Shown here one piece after another: positions 26,201 to 38,667 of a DNA stretch of 64,000 nt. The stretch lies in assembly GCF_051401765.1 (NCBI RefSeq), contig NW_027480429.1, positions 11,350,157 to 11,414,156 on the forward strand, read 5' to 3'. Origin of the DNA: Calliopsis andreniformis. Taxonomy: Eukaryota; Arthropoda; Insecta; Hymenoptera; Andrenidae. Every line of letters begins with the position of its first letter. The stretch's first letter is position 1. The translations under genes and the position numbers were made by a program. Under the pieces are notes generated by a model. It made no database searches. It saw nothing but the letters and a program-made list of their open reading frames with translations, and was not told where the DNA came from.

Positions 26201-29120
26201 CCAGTATGAAAGATAACGTCATTTCTACTTTCGGGGCAACATAGGCTTCACCCTTGGGCGTTGCACCAACAGATTGAATAGTTAGGCCCTTAGAAGTAAA
26301 CGCCAGAAGCATAAAATACAATATAAATGCAATAGTTTTTCCATCATATAAAACGAGTAACTGCAACCAGTATGAAAGTTATGATCTTTTCTAGTTTCCG
26401 GGCAACCTAGGCTACACCCTAGGGCGTTGCTCCAGCAGATTGAATAGTTAGGGCCTTAGAAGTCAATGCACGAAGCATAAAATGCAATAAAAATACAACA
26501 GCTTTTCAATCACATAACAGGAATAATTGCAACCAGTTTGAAAGTGATGGTCATTTCTACGTTCCGGGCAACCTCGGCTTCACTCTAGGGCGTTGATCCA
26601 CCAGATCGAATAGCTAGTGCCTTAGAAGGCAACGCCAGAAGCAAAATATACAATATAAATAAAACAGTTTTTCCATCCTATAAAACGAATAATTGCTACC
26701 AGTGTGAAAGTTATGGTCATTTCCATGTTCAGGGCAACCTAGTCTTCACTCTAGGTCGTTGTTCCACCAGATCGAATAGTTGGGGCCTAAGAAGTCAACG
26801 CCAGAAGAATAAAATACAATATAAGTACATAAGTTTTTCCATCGTATAAAATGAATAATTGCAAACATTGTGAAAGTAATGGTCATTTCTACGCTCCGGG
26901 CAACCTAGGCGTCATTCTAGGGCGATGCTCCACCACATCTAATAGCTACGGCCTTAGAAGTCAACGCCAGATGAATAAAATACAATAAAGATGCCACAGC
27001 TTTTCCATCGTATAAAACGAATAATTGCAACCAGTGTGAAAGCTATGGTCATTTCTACTTTCCGGGCAACCTAGGCTTCACCCTAGGGCGGTGCTGCACC
27101 GGATCAAATAGTTAGGGCCTAAGAAGTCAACGCCAGAAGCATCAAATACAATATAAATATAACAGTTTTTCCATCGTCTAAAACGAATAATAGCAACCAG
27201 TGTGAAAGTTATGGTCATTTCTATGTTCCGCGCAACCTAGGCTTCACCCTAGGGCGTTGTTCCACCCGATGAAATAGTTAGGGCCTTTGAAATAAACGCC
27301 AGAAGCATAAAATACAATAAAGATGCAACAGCTTTTCCATCGTATAAAACGAATAATTGCAACCAGTGTGAAAGTTATGGTCATTTAAAATTTCAGGGCA
27401 ACCTAGGCTTCACCCTAGGGCGCTGCACCAACAGATTGAATAGTTACGGTCTTAGAAGTCAACGCCCGAAGCATAAAATACAAAATAAACAGAACAGTTT
27501 TTCCATCGTATAACACGAATAATTGCTACCGGTTTGAAATTTATGGTCATTTCTCCGTTCCGGGCAACCTAAGCTTCACTCTAGGGCGTTGCTCCACCAG
27601 ATCGATTAGTTAGGGCCTTAGAAGTCAACGCCAGAAGCATAAAATACAAAATAAATAAAACAGTTTTTCCATCGTGTAAAACGAATAATTGCTACCAGTG
27701 TGAAAGTTATGGTCATTTCTACGTTCCGCGCAACCTAGGCTTCACCCTAGGGCGTTGTTCCACCCGATGAAATAGTTTGGGCCTACTAAGTTAACGCCAG
27801 AGGCATAAAATACGATATAAATACAACAGCTTTTCCATCGTATAAAACGAATAACTGCAACCAGTGTGGAAGTTGTGGTCATTTCTACTTTCCGGGCAAC
27901 CTAGGCTTCACCCTAGGGCGTTGCACCAACAGATTGAATAGTTAGGGCCTTAGCAGTCAACGCCTGAAGCATAAAATACAAAATAAATAAAACAGTTTTT
28001 CCATCGTATAAAACGAATAATTACAACCAGTATAAAAGTTAACGTCATTTCTACTTTCCGGGCAACATAGGCTTCACCCTTGGGCGTTGCACCAACAGAC
28101 TGAATAGTTAGGGCCTTAGAAGTCAACGCCCGAAGCATAAAATGCAAAATAAATACAGCAGTTTTTCCATCGTATAAAACGAATAATTGCTACCGGTGTG
28201 AAAGTTATGGTCATTTCTCCGTTCCGGGCAACCTAGGCTTCACTCTAGGGCGTTGCTCTACCAGATCGAAAAGTTAGGGCCTTAGAAGTCAACGCCAGAA
28301 GCATAAAATACAAAATAAATAAAACAGTTTTTCCATCGTATAAAACGAATACTTGCTACCAGTGTGAACGTTATGGTCATTTCAACGTTCCGGGCAACCT
28401 AGGTTTCACTCTATGGCGTTGCTCGACCAGATCGAATAGCTAGGGCCTTAGAAGTCAACGCCAGATGAATAAATTGCAGAATAAGTACAAAAGCCTTTCC
28501 ATCGTATAAAATGAATAATTGCAAACATTGTGAAAGTAATGGTTATTTCTACGTTCCGGGCAACCTATGCGTCACTCTAGGGCGTTTCTCCACCACATCT
28601 AATAGCTACGGCCTTAGAAGTCAACCACAGATGAATAAAATACAATAAAGATGCCACAGCTTTTCCATCGTATAAAACGAATAATTGCAACCAGTGTGAA
28701 AGTTATGGTCATTTCTACTTTCTGGGCATCGTAGGCTTCACCCTAGGACGTTGTCCCACCAGATCGAACAGTTAGGGCCTAAGAAGTCAACGCCAGAAGC
28801 ATAAAATACAATATAAATATAACAGTTTTTCCATCGTATAGAATGAATGATAGCAACCAGTGTGAAAGTTATGGTCATTTCTACGTTCCGGGCAACCTGG
28901 GCTTCACTCTAGGGCGTTGCTCCACCAGATCGAATAGTTAGGGCCTTAGAAGTCAACGCCCGAAGCATAAAATACAAAATAAATAAAACAGTTTTTCCAC
29001 CGTATAAAACGAATAATTGCAACCAGTATGAAAGTTAACGTCATTTCTACTTTCGGGGCAACATAGGCTTCACCCTTGGGCGTTGCACCAACAGATTGAA
29101 TAGTTAGGCCCTTAGAAGTC
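23222..29120 (+). repeat. 2.4 kb tandem-type duplication at 17-monomer offset
   Basis: About 23,865-26,300 is repeated at about 26,687-29,120 at exactly 2,822 bp (17 x 166); TCATTTCCATGTTCAGGGC starts at 23895 and 26717. A single earlier version of the first unit starts at 23231, four monomers upstream. The segment between the copies (26,300-26,687) is different and includes an early B-like unit with TCACATAACAGGAATAATT near 26,510. Copies differ at a few sites, for example CTTCAGCCTAGGGCGG versus CTTCACCCTAGGGCGG. At the end of the match, GTAAACGCCAGAAG in copy 1 becomes GTCAACGCCCGAAG in copy 2. Confidence 0.85.
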
Positions 29121-32100
29121 AACGCCCGAAGCATAAAATACAAAATAAATAGAACAGTTTTTCCATCGTATATAATGTATATTTGCAAACAGTGTGAAAG
29201 TAATGGTCATTTCTACGTACCAGGCAACCTAGGCTCCACTCTCGGGTGTTGCTCCACCAAGTCGAATAGCTAGGGCCTTAGAAGTCAACGCCAGAAGCAT
29301 AAAATACAATAAAGATGCAAAGTTTTTCCATCGTATAAGACGAATAATTGCAACCAGTGTGAATGTAATGGTCATTTCTACGTTCCGGGCAACATATGCT
29401 TCACTCTAGGCCGTTCCTCCACCAGATCGAATAGTTAGGGCCTTTGAAATCAACGCCAGAAGCATAAAATACAATAAAGATGCAACAGCTTTTCCATCGT
29501 ATAAAACGAATAATTGCAACCAGTGTGAAAGTTATGGTCATTTATAATTTCCGGGCAACCTAGGCTTCACCCTAGGGCGTTGCTCCAACAGATTGAATAG
29601 TTAGGAGCTTAGAAGTCAACGCCCGAAGCATAAAATACCAAATAAATAGAACGGTTTTTCCATTGTATAAAACGAATTATTGCTACCGGTGTAAAAGTTA
29701 TGGACATTTCTACGTTCCGGGCAACCTAGGCTTCACCCTAGGGCGTTGCTCCAACGGATTGAATAATTAGGCCCTTAGAAGTCAACGCCCGAACCATAAA
29801 ATGCAAAAAAAAATACAGCAGTGTTTCCCTCATATAACAGGAATAATTGCAACCAGTTTGAAGGTGATGGCCAATTCTACGTTCCGGGCAACCTAGGCTT
29901 CACTCTAGTGCGTTGCTCCACCAGATCGAATAGTTAGTGCCTTAGAAGTCAACGACAGAAGCATAAAATACAATATAAATACAACAGCTCTTCCACCGTA
30001 TAAAACGAATAATTGCAACCAGTATGAAACATATGGTCATTTCTACTTTCCGATCAACCTAGGCTTCACCCTAGGGCGTTGCTCCAACAGATTGAATAGT
30101 TAGGGCCTTAGAAGTCAACGCCCGAACCATAAAATGCAAAAAAAACACAGCAGTGTTTCCACCATATAACAGGAATAATTGCAACCAGTTTGAATGTGAT
30201 GGCCAATTCTACGTTCCGGGCAACCTAGGCTTCACTCTGTTGCGTTGCTCCACCAGACCGAATGGTTACGGCCAAAGAAGTCAACGCCAGAAGCATAAAA
30301 AACGATATAAATACAACAGCTTTTCCACCGTATAAAACGAATAATTTCAACCAGTTTGAAAGTGATGGTCATTTCTCCTTTCCGGGCAACCTCGGCTTCA
30401 CTCTAGGGCGTTGCTCCACTAGATCGAACAGCTAGGGCCTTAGAAGTCAACGCCAGATGCTTAAAATACAATATAAATACAACAGTTTTTCCATCGTATA
30501 AAACGAATAATTAGAACCAGTATGAAACTTCTGGTCATTTCTACTTTCCGAGCAACCTAGGCTTCACCCTAGGGCGTTGCTCCAACAGATTGAATAGTTA
30601 GGGCCTTAGAAGTCAACGCCCGAACCATACAATGCAAAAAAAATACAACTGTGTTTCCATCATATAACAGGAATAATTGCAACCAGTTTGAAAGTGATGG
30701 CCAATTCTACGTTCCGGGCAACCTAGGTTTCACTCCAGGGCGTTGCTCCACCAGACCGAATAGTTACGGTCTAAGAAGTCAACGCCAGAAGCATAAAAAA
30801 CGATATAAATACAACAGCTTTTCCATCGTATAAAACGAATAATTGCAACCAGTGTGAAAGTAATGGTCATTTCTACGTTCCGAGCACCCTAGGCGTCACG
30901 CTAGGGCGTTGCTCCACCACATCTATTAGCTACGGCCTTAGAAGTCAACGCCAGATGCATAAAATACAATATAAATACAACAGCGTTTCCATCGTATAAA
31001 ACGAATAATTGCAACCAGTGTGAAAGTTATGGTCATTTCTACATTCCGAGCAACCTGGGCTTCACTCTAGGGCGTTACTCCACCAGATCGAATAGTTAGG
31101 GCCTTAGAAGTAAACGCCAGAAGCATAAAATACGATATAAATACAACAGCTTTTCCATCGTATAAAACGAATAATTGGAACCAGTATGAAACTTATGGTC
31201 ATTTCCACTTTCCGAGCGAGCTAGGCTTCACCCTAAGGCGTTGCTCCAACAGATTGAATAGTTAGGGCCTTAGAAGTCAGCGCCCGAAGCATAAAATGCA
31301 ATTAAAATACAACAGTGTTTCCATCATATAACAGGAATAATTGCAACCAGTTTGAAAGTGATGGCCAATTCTACGTTCCGGGCAACCTAGGCTTCACTCT
31401 AGGGCGTTGCTCCACCAGATCGAATAGTCAGTGCCTTAGAAGTGAATGCCCGAAGCATAAAATGCAATATAAATACAACGGTTTTTCCATCGTATAGAAC
31501 GCATAATTGCAACCAGTATGAAAGTTAACGTCATTTCTACTTTCCGGGCAACCTAGGCTTCACCCTAGGGCGTTGCACCAACAGATTGAATAGTTAGGGT
31601 CTTAGAAGTCAACGCCCGAAGCATAAAATACAAAATAAACAGAACAGTTTTTCCATCGTGTAACACGAATAATTGCTACCGGTTTGAAAGTTATGGTCAT
31701 TTCTCCGTTCCGGGCAACCTAAGCTTCACTCTAGGGCGTTGCTCCACCAGATCGAATAGTTAGGGCCTTAGAAGTCAACGCCAGAAGCATAAAATACAAA
31801 ATAAATAAAACAGTTTTTCCATCGTGTAAAACGAATAATTGCTACCAGTGTGAAAGTTATGGTCATTTCTACGTTCCGCGCAACCTAGGCTTCACCCTAG
31901 GGCGTTGTTCCACCCGATGAAATAGTTAGGGCCTTAGAAGTCAACGCCCGAAGCATAATATGCAATAAAGATACAACAGTGTTTCCATCATATAACAGGA
32001 ATAATTGCAACCAGTTTGAAAGTGATGGCCAATTCTACGTTCCGGGCATCCTAGGCTTCACTCTAGGGCGTTTCTCCACCAGATCGAATAGTTAGTGCCT

Positions 32101-33300
32101 TAGAAGTCAACGCCAGAAGCATAAAATACGATATAAATACAACAGCTTTTCCATCGTATAAAAGGATTAATTGCAACCAGTTTGAAAGTGATGGTCATTT
32201 CTCCTTTCCGGGCAACCTCGGCTTCACTCTAGGGCGTTGCTCCACTAGATCGAACAGCTAGGGCCTTAGAAGTCAACGCCAGAAGCATAAAATACAATAT
32301 AAATACAAAAGTTTTTCCATCGAATAAAACGAATAATTGCAACCAGTATGAAACTTATGGTCATTTCTACTTTCCGAGCAACCTAGGCTTCACCCTAGGG
32401 CGTTGCTCCAACAGATTGAATAGTTAGGGTCTTAAAAGTCAACGCCCGAACCATAAAATGCAAAAAAAATACAACAGTGTTTCCATCATATAACAGGAAT
32501 AATTGCAACCAGTTTGAAAGTGATGGTCATTTCTCCTTTCCGGGCAACCTCGGCTTCACTCTAGGGCGTTGCTCCACTAGATCGAACAGGTAGGGCCTTA
32601 GAAGTCAACGCCAGAAGCATAAAATACAATATAAATACAAAAGTTTTTCCATCGTATAAAACGAATAATTGCAACCAGTATGAAACTTATGGTCATTTCT
32701 ACTTTCCGAGCAACCTAGGCTTCACCCTAGGGCGTTGCTCCAACAGATTGAATAGCTAGGGTCTTAAAAGTCAACGCCCGAACCATAAAATGCAAAAAAA
32801 ATACAACAGTGTTTCCATCATATAACAGGAATAATTGCAACCAGTTTGAAAGTGATGGCCAATTCTACGTTCCGGGCAACCTAGGCTTCACTCTAGGGCG
32901 TTGCACTACCAGATCGAATAGTTAGTGCCTTAGAAGTCAACGCCAGAAGCATAAAATGCAATATAAATGCAACAGCTTTTCCATCGTATAAAACGAATAA
33001 TTGCAACCAGTACGAAACTTATGGTCATTTCTACTTTCCGAGCAACCTAGGCTTCACCCTAGGGCGTTGGTCCACCAGATCGAATAGTTATTGCCTTAGA
33101 AGTCAACGCCAGAAGCATAAAATACAATATAAATACAATAGTTTTTCCATCGTATAAAACGAATAATTGCAACCAGTATGAACCTTATGGACATTTCTAC
33201 TTTCTGAGCAACCTAGGCTTCACCCTAGGGCGTTGCTCCAACAGATTGAATAGTTAGGGGCTCAGAAGTCAACGCCCGAACCATAAATTGCAAAAAAAAT
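29121..33300 (+). repeat. Transition zone between left and right monomer families
   Basis: Left-type units with linker CAAAATAAATAGAAC continue to about 29,780. The first clear B-type linker (CAGTGTTTCCCTCATATAACAGG) appears near 29,820. From there A-, B- and intermediate units alternate irregularly, with B tags at roughly 30,153, 30,651 and 31,315 (spaced 3 and 4 monomers). A trimer near 32,310-32,970 repeats at two-monomer spacing with the shared state GGGTCTTAAAAGTC. No higher-order repeat of full length is visible here. Confidence 0.75.
31480..31935 (+). repeat. Island of left-domain monomers inside the right domain
   Basis: About 2.7 monomers carry left-domain states: GTTAACGTCATTTCTAC, GTTGCACCAACAG, CAAAATAAACAGAAC, GTGTAACACGAATAATTGC, CTAAGCTTCACTC, and CCGATGAAATAG at the end. 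The CTAAGCTTCAC motif starts at 31719, at 27569 and at 24747. The offsets are 4,150 bp (25 monomers) and 6,972 bp (42 monomers). Units on both sides are right-domain types. A copy of the 24.6/27.4 kb segment has moved here in register, by unequal exchange or gene conversion. Mechanism is inference. Confidence 0.75.
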
Positions 33301-36300
33301 ACAACAGTGTTTCCATCATATAACAGGAATAATTGCAACCAGTTTGAAAGTGATGGCCAATTCTACGTTCCGGGCAACCTAGGTTTCGCTCCAGGGCGTT
33401 GCTCCACCACATCTAATAGCAACGGCCTTAGAAGTCAACGCCAGAGGCATAAAGTACAATATAAATACAACAGCGTTTCCATCGTATAAAACGAATAATT
33501 GCAACCAGTGTGAAAGTTATGGTCATTTCCACATTCCGAGGAACCTAGGCTTCACTCTAGGGCGTTGCACCACCAGATCGAATAGTTAGGTCCTTAGAAG
33601 TAAACGCCAGAAGTATAAAATACGATATAAATACAACAGCTTTTCCATCGTATAGAAGGATTAATTGCAGCCAGTTTGAACGTGATGGTCATTTCTCCTT
33701 TCCGGGCAACCTACGCTTCACTCTAGGGCGTTCCTCCACTAGATCGAACAGCTAGGGCCCTAGAAGTCAACGCCAGAAGCATAAAATACAATATAAAAAC
33801 AACAGTTTTTCCATCTAATAAAACGAATAATTGCAACCAGTATGAAACTTATGGTCACTTCTACATTCCGAGCAACCTAGGCTTCACCCTAGAGCGTTGC
33901 TCCAACAGATTGAATAGTTAGGGCCTTAGAAGTCAACGCCCGAAGCATAAAATGCAATAAAAATACAACAGTGTTTCCATAATATGACAGGAATAATTGC
34001 AACCAGTTTGAAAGTGATGGCCAATTCTACGTCCCGGGCAACCTAGGCTTCACTCTAGGGCGTTGCTCCACCAGATCGAATAGTTAGTGCCTTAGAAGTC
34101 AACGCCAGAAGCATAAAATACAATATAAATACAACAGTTTTTCCATCGCATGAAACAAATAATTGCAACCAGTATGAAACTTATGGTCATTTCTGCTTTC
34201 CGAGCAACCTAGGCTTCACGCTAGGGCGTTGCTCCAACGGATTGAATAGTTACGGCCTTAGAAGTCAACGCCCGAACCATAAAATGCAAAAAAAATACAA
34301 CAGTGTTTCCATCATATAACAGCTATAATTGCAACCAGTTTGAAAGTGATGGCCAATTCTACGTTCCGGGCAACCTAGGTTTCACTCCAGGGCGTTGCTC
34401 CACCAGATCGAATAGTTAGTGCCGTAGAAGTCAACGCCAGAAGCATAAAATACGATATAAATACAACAGCTTTTCCATACTATAAAACGAATAATTGTAA
34501 CCAGTATGAAACTGATGGTCATTTCTACTTTCCGAGCAACATAGGCTTCACCCTAGGGCGTTGCTTCAACAGATTGAATAGTTAGGGCCTTAGAAGTCAA
34601 CGCCCGAAGCATAAAATGCAATAAAAATACAACAGTGTTTCCATCATATAACAGGAATAATTCCAACCAGATTGAAAGTGATGACCAATTCTACGTTCCG
34701 GGCAACCTAGGCTTCACTCTAGGGCGTTGCTCCACCAGATCGAATAGTTAGTGCCTTAGAAGTCAACGCCAGAAGCATAAAATACAATATAAATACAACA
34801 GTTTTTCCATCGTATCAAACGAATAATTGCAACCAGTATGAAACTTATGGTCATTTCTACTTTCCGAGCAACCTAGGCTTCACCCTAGGGCGTTGCTCCA
34901 ACAGATTGAATAGTCAGGGCCTTAGAAGTCAACGCCCGAACCATAAAATGCAAAAAAAATACAACAGTGTTTCCATCATATAACAGGAATAATTGCAACC
35001 AGTTTGAAAGTGATGGCCAATTCTACGTTCCGGGCAACCTAGACTTCACTCTAGGGCGTTGCTCCACCAGGCCGAACAGTTACGGCCTAAGAAGTCAACG
35101 CCAGAAGCATAAAATACGATATAAACACAACAGCTTTTCCACAGTATAAAACGAATAATTGCAACCAGTGTGAAAGTTATGGTCATTTCTACTTTCGAGC
35201 AAGCTAGGCTTCACCCTAGGGTGTTGCACCACCAGATCGAATAGTTAGGTCCTTAGAAGTAAACGCCAGAAGCATAAAATACGATATAAATACAACAGCT
35301 TTTCCATCGTATAGAAGGATTAATTGCAGCCAGTTTGAACGTGATGGTCATTTCTCCTTTCCGGGCAACCTAGACTTCACTCTAGGGCGTTCCTCCACTA
35401 GATCGAACAGCTAGGGCCCTAGAAGTCAACGCCAGAAGCATAAAATACAATATAAATACAACAGTTTTTCCATCGTATAAAACGAATAATTGCAACCAGT
35501 ATGAAACTTATGGTCGTTTCTACATTCCGAGCAACCTAGGCTTCACCCTAGAGCGTTGCTCCAACAGATTGAATAGTTAGGGCCTTAGAAGTCAACGCCC
35601 GAAGCATAAAATGCAATAAAGATACAACAGTGTTTCCATAATATAACAGGAATAATTGCAACCAGTTTGAAAGTGATGGCCAATTCTACGTCCCGGGCAA
35701 CCTAGGCTTCACTCTAGGGCGTTGCTCTACCAGATCGAATAGTTAGTGCCTTAGAAGTCAACGCCAGAAGCATAAAATACAATATAAATACAACAGTTTT
35801 TCCATCGTATGAAACAAATAATTGCAACCAGTATGAAACTTATGGTCATTTCTGCTTTCCGAGCAACCTAGGCTTCATGCTAGGGCGTTGCTCCAACGGA
35901 TTGAATAGTTACGGCCTTAGAAGTCAACGCCCGAACCATAAAATGCAAAAAAAATACAACAGTGTTTCCATCATATAACAGCTATAATTGCAACCAGTTT
36001 GAAAGTGATGGCCAATTCTACGTTCCGGGCAACCTAGGTTTCACTCCAGGGCGTTGCTCCACCAGATCGAATAGTTAGTGCCGTAGAAGTCAACGCCAGA
36101 AGCATAAAATACGATATAAATACAACAGCTTTTCCATCGTATAAAACGAATAATTGTAACCAGTATGAAACTGATGGTCATTTCTACTTTCCGAGCAACC
36201 TAGGCTTCACCCTAGGGCGTTGCTCCAACAGATTGAATAGTTAGGGCCTTAGAAGTCAACGCCCGAAGCATAAAATGCAATAAAAATACAACAGTGTTTC

Positions 36301-38270
36301 CATCATATAACAGGAATAATTCCAACCAGTTTGAAAGTGATGACCAATTCTACGTTCCGGGCTACCTAGGCTTCACTCTAGGGCGTTGCTCCACCAGATC
36401 GAATGGTTAGGGCCTTAGAAGTCAACGCCAGAAGCATAAAATACAATATAAATACAACAGTTTTTCCTTCGTATCAAACGAATAATTGCAACCAGTATGA
36501 AACTTATGGTCATTTCTACCTTCCGAGCAACCTAGGCTTCACCCTCGGGCGTTGCTCCAACAGATTGAATAGTTAGGGCCTTAGAAGTCAACGCCCGAAA
36601 CATAAAATGCAAAAAAAATACAACAGTGTTTCCATCATATAACAGGAAGAATTGCAACCAGTTTGAAAGTGATGGCCAATTCTACGTTCCGGGCAACCTA
36701 GACATCACTCTAGGGCGTTGCTCCACCAGGCCGAATAGTTACGGCCTAAGAAGTCAACGCCAGAAGCATAAAATACGATATAAATACAACAGCTTTTCCA
36801 CAGTATAAAACGAATAATTGCAACCAGTATGAAACTTATGGTCATTTCTACTTTCCGACCAACCTAGGCTTCACCCTAGGGCGTTGCTCCACCAGATCGA
36901 ATAGTTATTGCCTTAGAAGTCAACGCCAGAAGCATAAAATACAATATAAATACAACAGTTTTTCCATCGTATAAAACGAATAATTGCAACCAGTATGAAC
37001 CTTATGGACATTTCTACTTTCCGAGCAACCTAGGCTTCACCCTAGGGCGTTGCTCCAACAGATTGAATAGTTAGGGGCTCAGAAGTCAACGCCCGAACCA
37101 TAAATTGCAAAAAAAATACAACAGTGTTTCCATCATATAACAGGAATAATTGCAACCAGTTTGAAAGTGATGGCCAATTCTACGTTCCGGGCAACCTAGG
37201 TTTCGCTCCAGGGCGTTGCTCCACCACATCTAATAGCTACGGCCTTAGAAGTCAACGCCAGAGGCATAAAGTACAATATAAATACAACAGCGTTTCCATC
37301 GTATAAAACGAATAATTGCAACCAGTGTGAAAGTTATGGTCATTTCCACATTCCGAGGTACCTAGGCTTCACTCTAGGGCGTTGCACCACCAGATCGAAT
37401 AGTTAGGTCCTTAGAAGTAAACGCCAGAAGCATAAAATACGATATAAATACAACAGCTTTTCCATCGTATAGAAGGATTAATTGCAGCCAGTTTGAACGT
37501 GATGGTCATTTCTCCTTTCCGGGCAACCTAGGCTTCACTCTAGGGCGTTCCTCCACTAGATCGAACAGCTAGGGCCCTAGAAGTCAACGCCAGAAGCATA
37601 AAATACAATATAAATACAACAGTTTTTCCATCTAATAAAACGAATAATTGCAACCAGTATGAAACTTATGGTCACTTCTACATTCCGAGCAACCTAGGCT
37701 TCACCCTAGAGCGTTGCTCCAACAGATTGAATAGTTAGGGCCTTAGAAGTCAACGCCCGAAGCATAAAATGCAATAAAGATACAACAGTGTTTCCATAAT
37801 ATAACAGGAATAATTGCAACCAGTTTGAAAGTGATGGCCAATTCTACGTCCCGGGCAACCTAGGCTTCACTCTAGGGCGTTGCTCTACCAGATCGAATAG
37901 TTAGTGCCTTAGAAGTCAACGCCAGAAGCATAAAATACAATATAAATACAACAGTTTTTCCATCGTATGAAACAAATAATTGCAACCAGTATGAAACTTA
38001 TGGTCATTTCTGCTTTCCGAGCAACCTAGGCTTCATGCTAGGGCGTTGCTCCAACGGATTGAATAGTTACGGCCTTAGAAGTCAACGCCCGAACCATAAA
38101 ATGCAAAAAAAATACAACAGTGTTTCCATCATATAACAGCTATAATTGCAACCAGTTTGAAAGTGATGGCCAATTCTACGTTCCGGGCAACCTAGGTTTC
38201 ACTCCAGGGCGTTGCTCCACCAGATCGAATAGTTAGTGCCGTAGAAGTCAACGCCAGAAGCATAAAATAC
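33300..38270 (+). repeat. 13-monomer HOR region with nested dimers
   Basis: GTGTTTCC tags at 33971, 34303, 34635 and 34967 show a pure 332-bp dimer phase. From 35630 the tags are spaced 2, 2, 2, 3 and 4 monomers (35630, 35962, 36294, 36626, 37124, 37788), adding to 13 monomers or 2,158 bp. The 12-bp palindrome variant repeats at 33752, 35411, 37569 and 39727, spaced 10, 13 and 13 monomers. The first spacing is one base short because the unit near 35,196 lost a C (TTTCGAGC for TTTCCGAGC). The 13-mer copies match closely from about 35,230 to 39,900, then differ at scattered bases. Confidence 0.85.
33752..33763. repeat. Perfect 12-bp palindrome CTAGGGCCCTAG (first of 12 copies)
   Basis: The TTAGGGCCTTAG core of the normal monomer is changed to CTAGGGCCCTAG, a perfect self-complementary 12-mer. 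It is preceded by CCACTAGATCGAACAG. Copies start at 33752, 35411, 37569, 39727, 44043, 47695, 49853, 54003, 55829, 57323, 60975 and 63133. Spacings are 10 (less one base), 13, 13, 26, 22, 13, 25, 11, 9, 22 and 13 monomers. The variant appears only in the right domain and always in the same neighbour context, so it is a good landmark of the 13-mer HOR. Confidence 0.85.
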
Positions 38271-38335
38271 GATATAAATACAACAGCTTTTCCATCGTAT
38301 AAAACGAATAATTGTAACCAGTATGAAACTGATGG

Positions 38336-38501
38336 TCATTTCTACTTTCCGAGCAACCTAGGCTTCACCCTAGGGCGTTGCTCCAACAGATTGAATAGTT
38401 AGGGCCTTAGAAGTCAACGCCCGAAGCATAAAATGCAATAAAAATACAACAGTGTTTCCATCATATAACAGGAATAATTCCAACCAGTTTGAAAGTGATG
38501 A
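38336..38501 (+). repeat. Representative A-type monomer (right domain)
   Basis: A 166-bp unit phased on TCATTTCTAC. Diagnostic A-type states are ACTTTCCGAGCAACC near positions 10-23, CTTCACCCTAGGG (phase 28-40), CCAACAGATTGAATAG, and a GCAACCAGTATGAAAC-like end. Many other A copies continue into a CCGAACCATAAAATGC stretch with an A8 run just before the next B unit; this copy has GAAGCATAAAATGCAATAAAAAT instead. Compared with B-type units, the CpG in GATCGAA is TpG here (GATTGAA). A-type units fill most non-B slots from about 30 kb to the window end. Confidence 0.85.
38353..38381. other. Imperfect dyad around paired CCTAGG (representative copy)
   Basis: GCAA (38353-38356) and CCTAGG (38357-38362) are followed by a six-base CTTCAC spacer, a second CCTAGG (38369-38374), a GCG bulge and TTGC (38378-38381). 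The arms can pair as 6 bp plus 4 bp. The same arrangement is present in most monomers of the window at phase 18-46. Where the second half reads TCTAGG the inner stem is CCTAG/CTAGG with an eight-base loop. It is the most obvious structured element of the unit. Whether it forms a cruciform or binds a protein cannot be told from sequence. Confidence 0.7.
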
Positions 38502-38667
38502 CCAATTCTACGTTCCGGGCTACCTAGGCTTCACTCTAGGGCGTTGCTCCACCAGATCGAATGGTTAGGGCCTTAGAAGTCAACGCCAGAAGCATAAAAT
38601 ACAATATAAATACAACAGTTTTTCCTTCGTATCAAACGAATAATTGCAACCAGTATGAAACTTATGG
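38502..38667 (+). repeat. Representative B-type monomer (right domain)
   Basis: This 166-bp unit directly follows the A-type unit and completes a 332-bp dimer. B-type units begin with CCAATTCTACGTTCCGGGC instead of TCATTTCTACTTTCCGAGC and carry CCACCAGATCGAATAG. The linker just before them reads GTGTTTCCATCATATAACAGG and AACCAGTTTGAAAGTGATG. The GTGTTTCC tag marks B units at 33971, 34303, 34635 and 34967 (332 bp apart), and again at 35630, 35962, 36294, 36626, 37124 and 37788. Left-domain monomers with ATAACAGGAATAATT (for example near 6,110 and 26,515) look like the ancestral form. That ancestry is inference. Confidence 0.85.
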
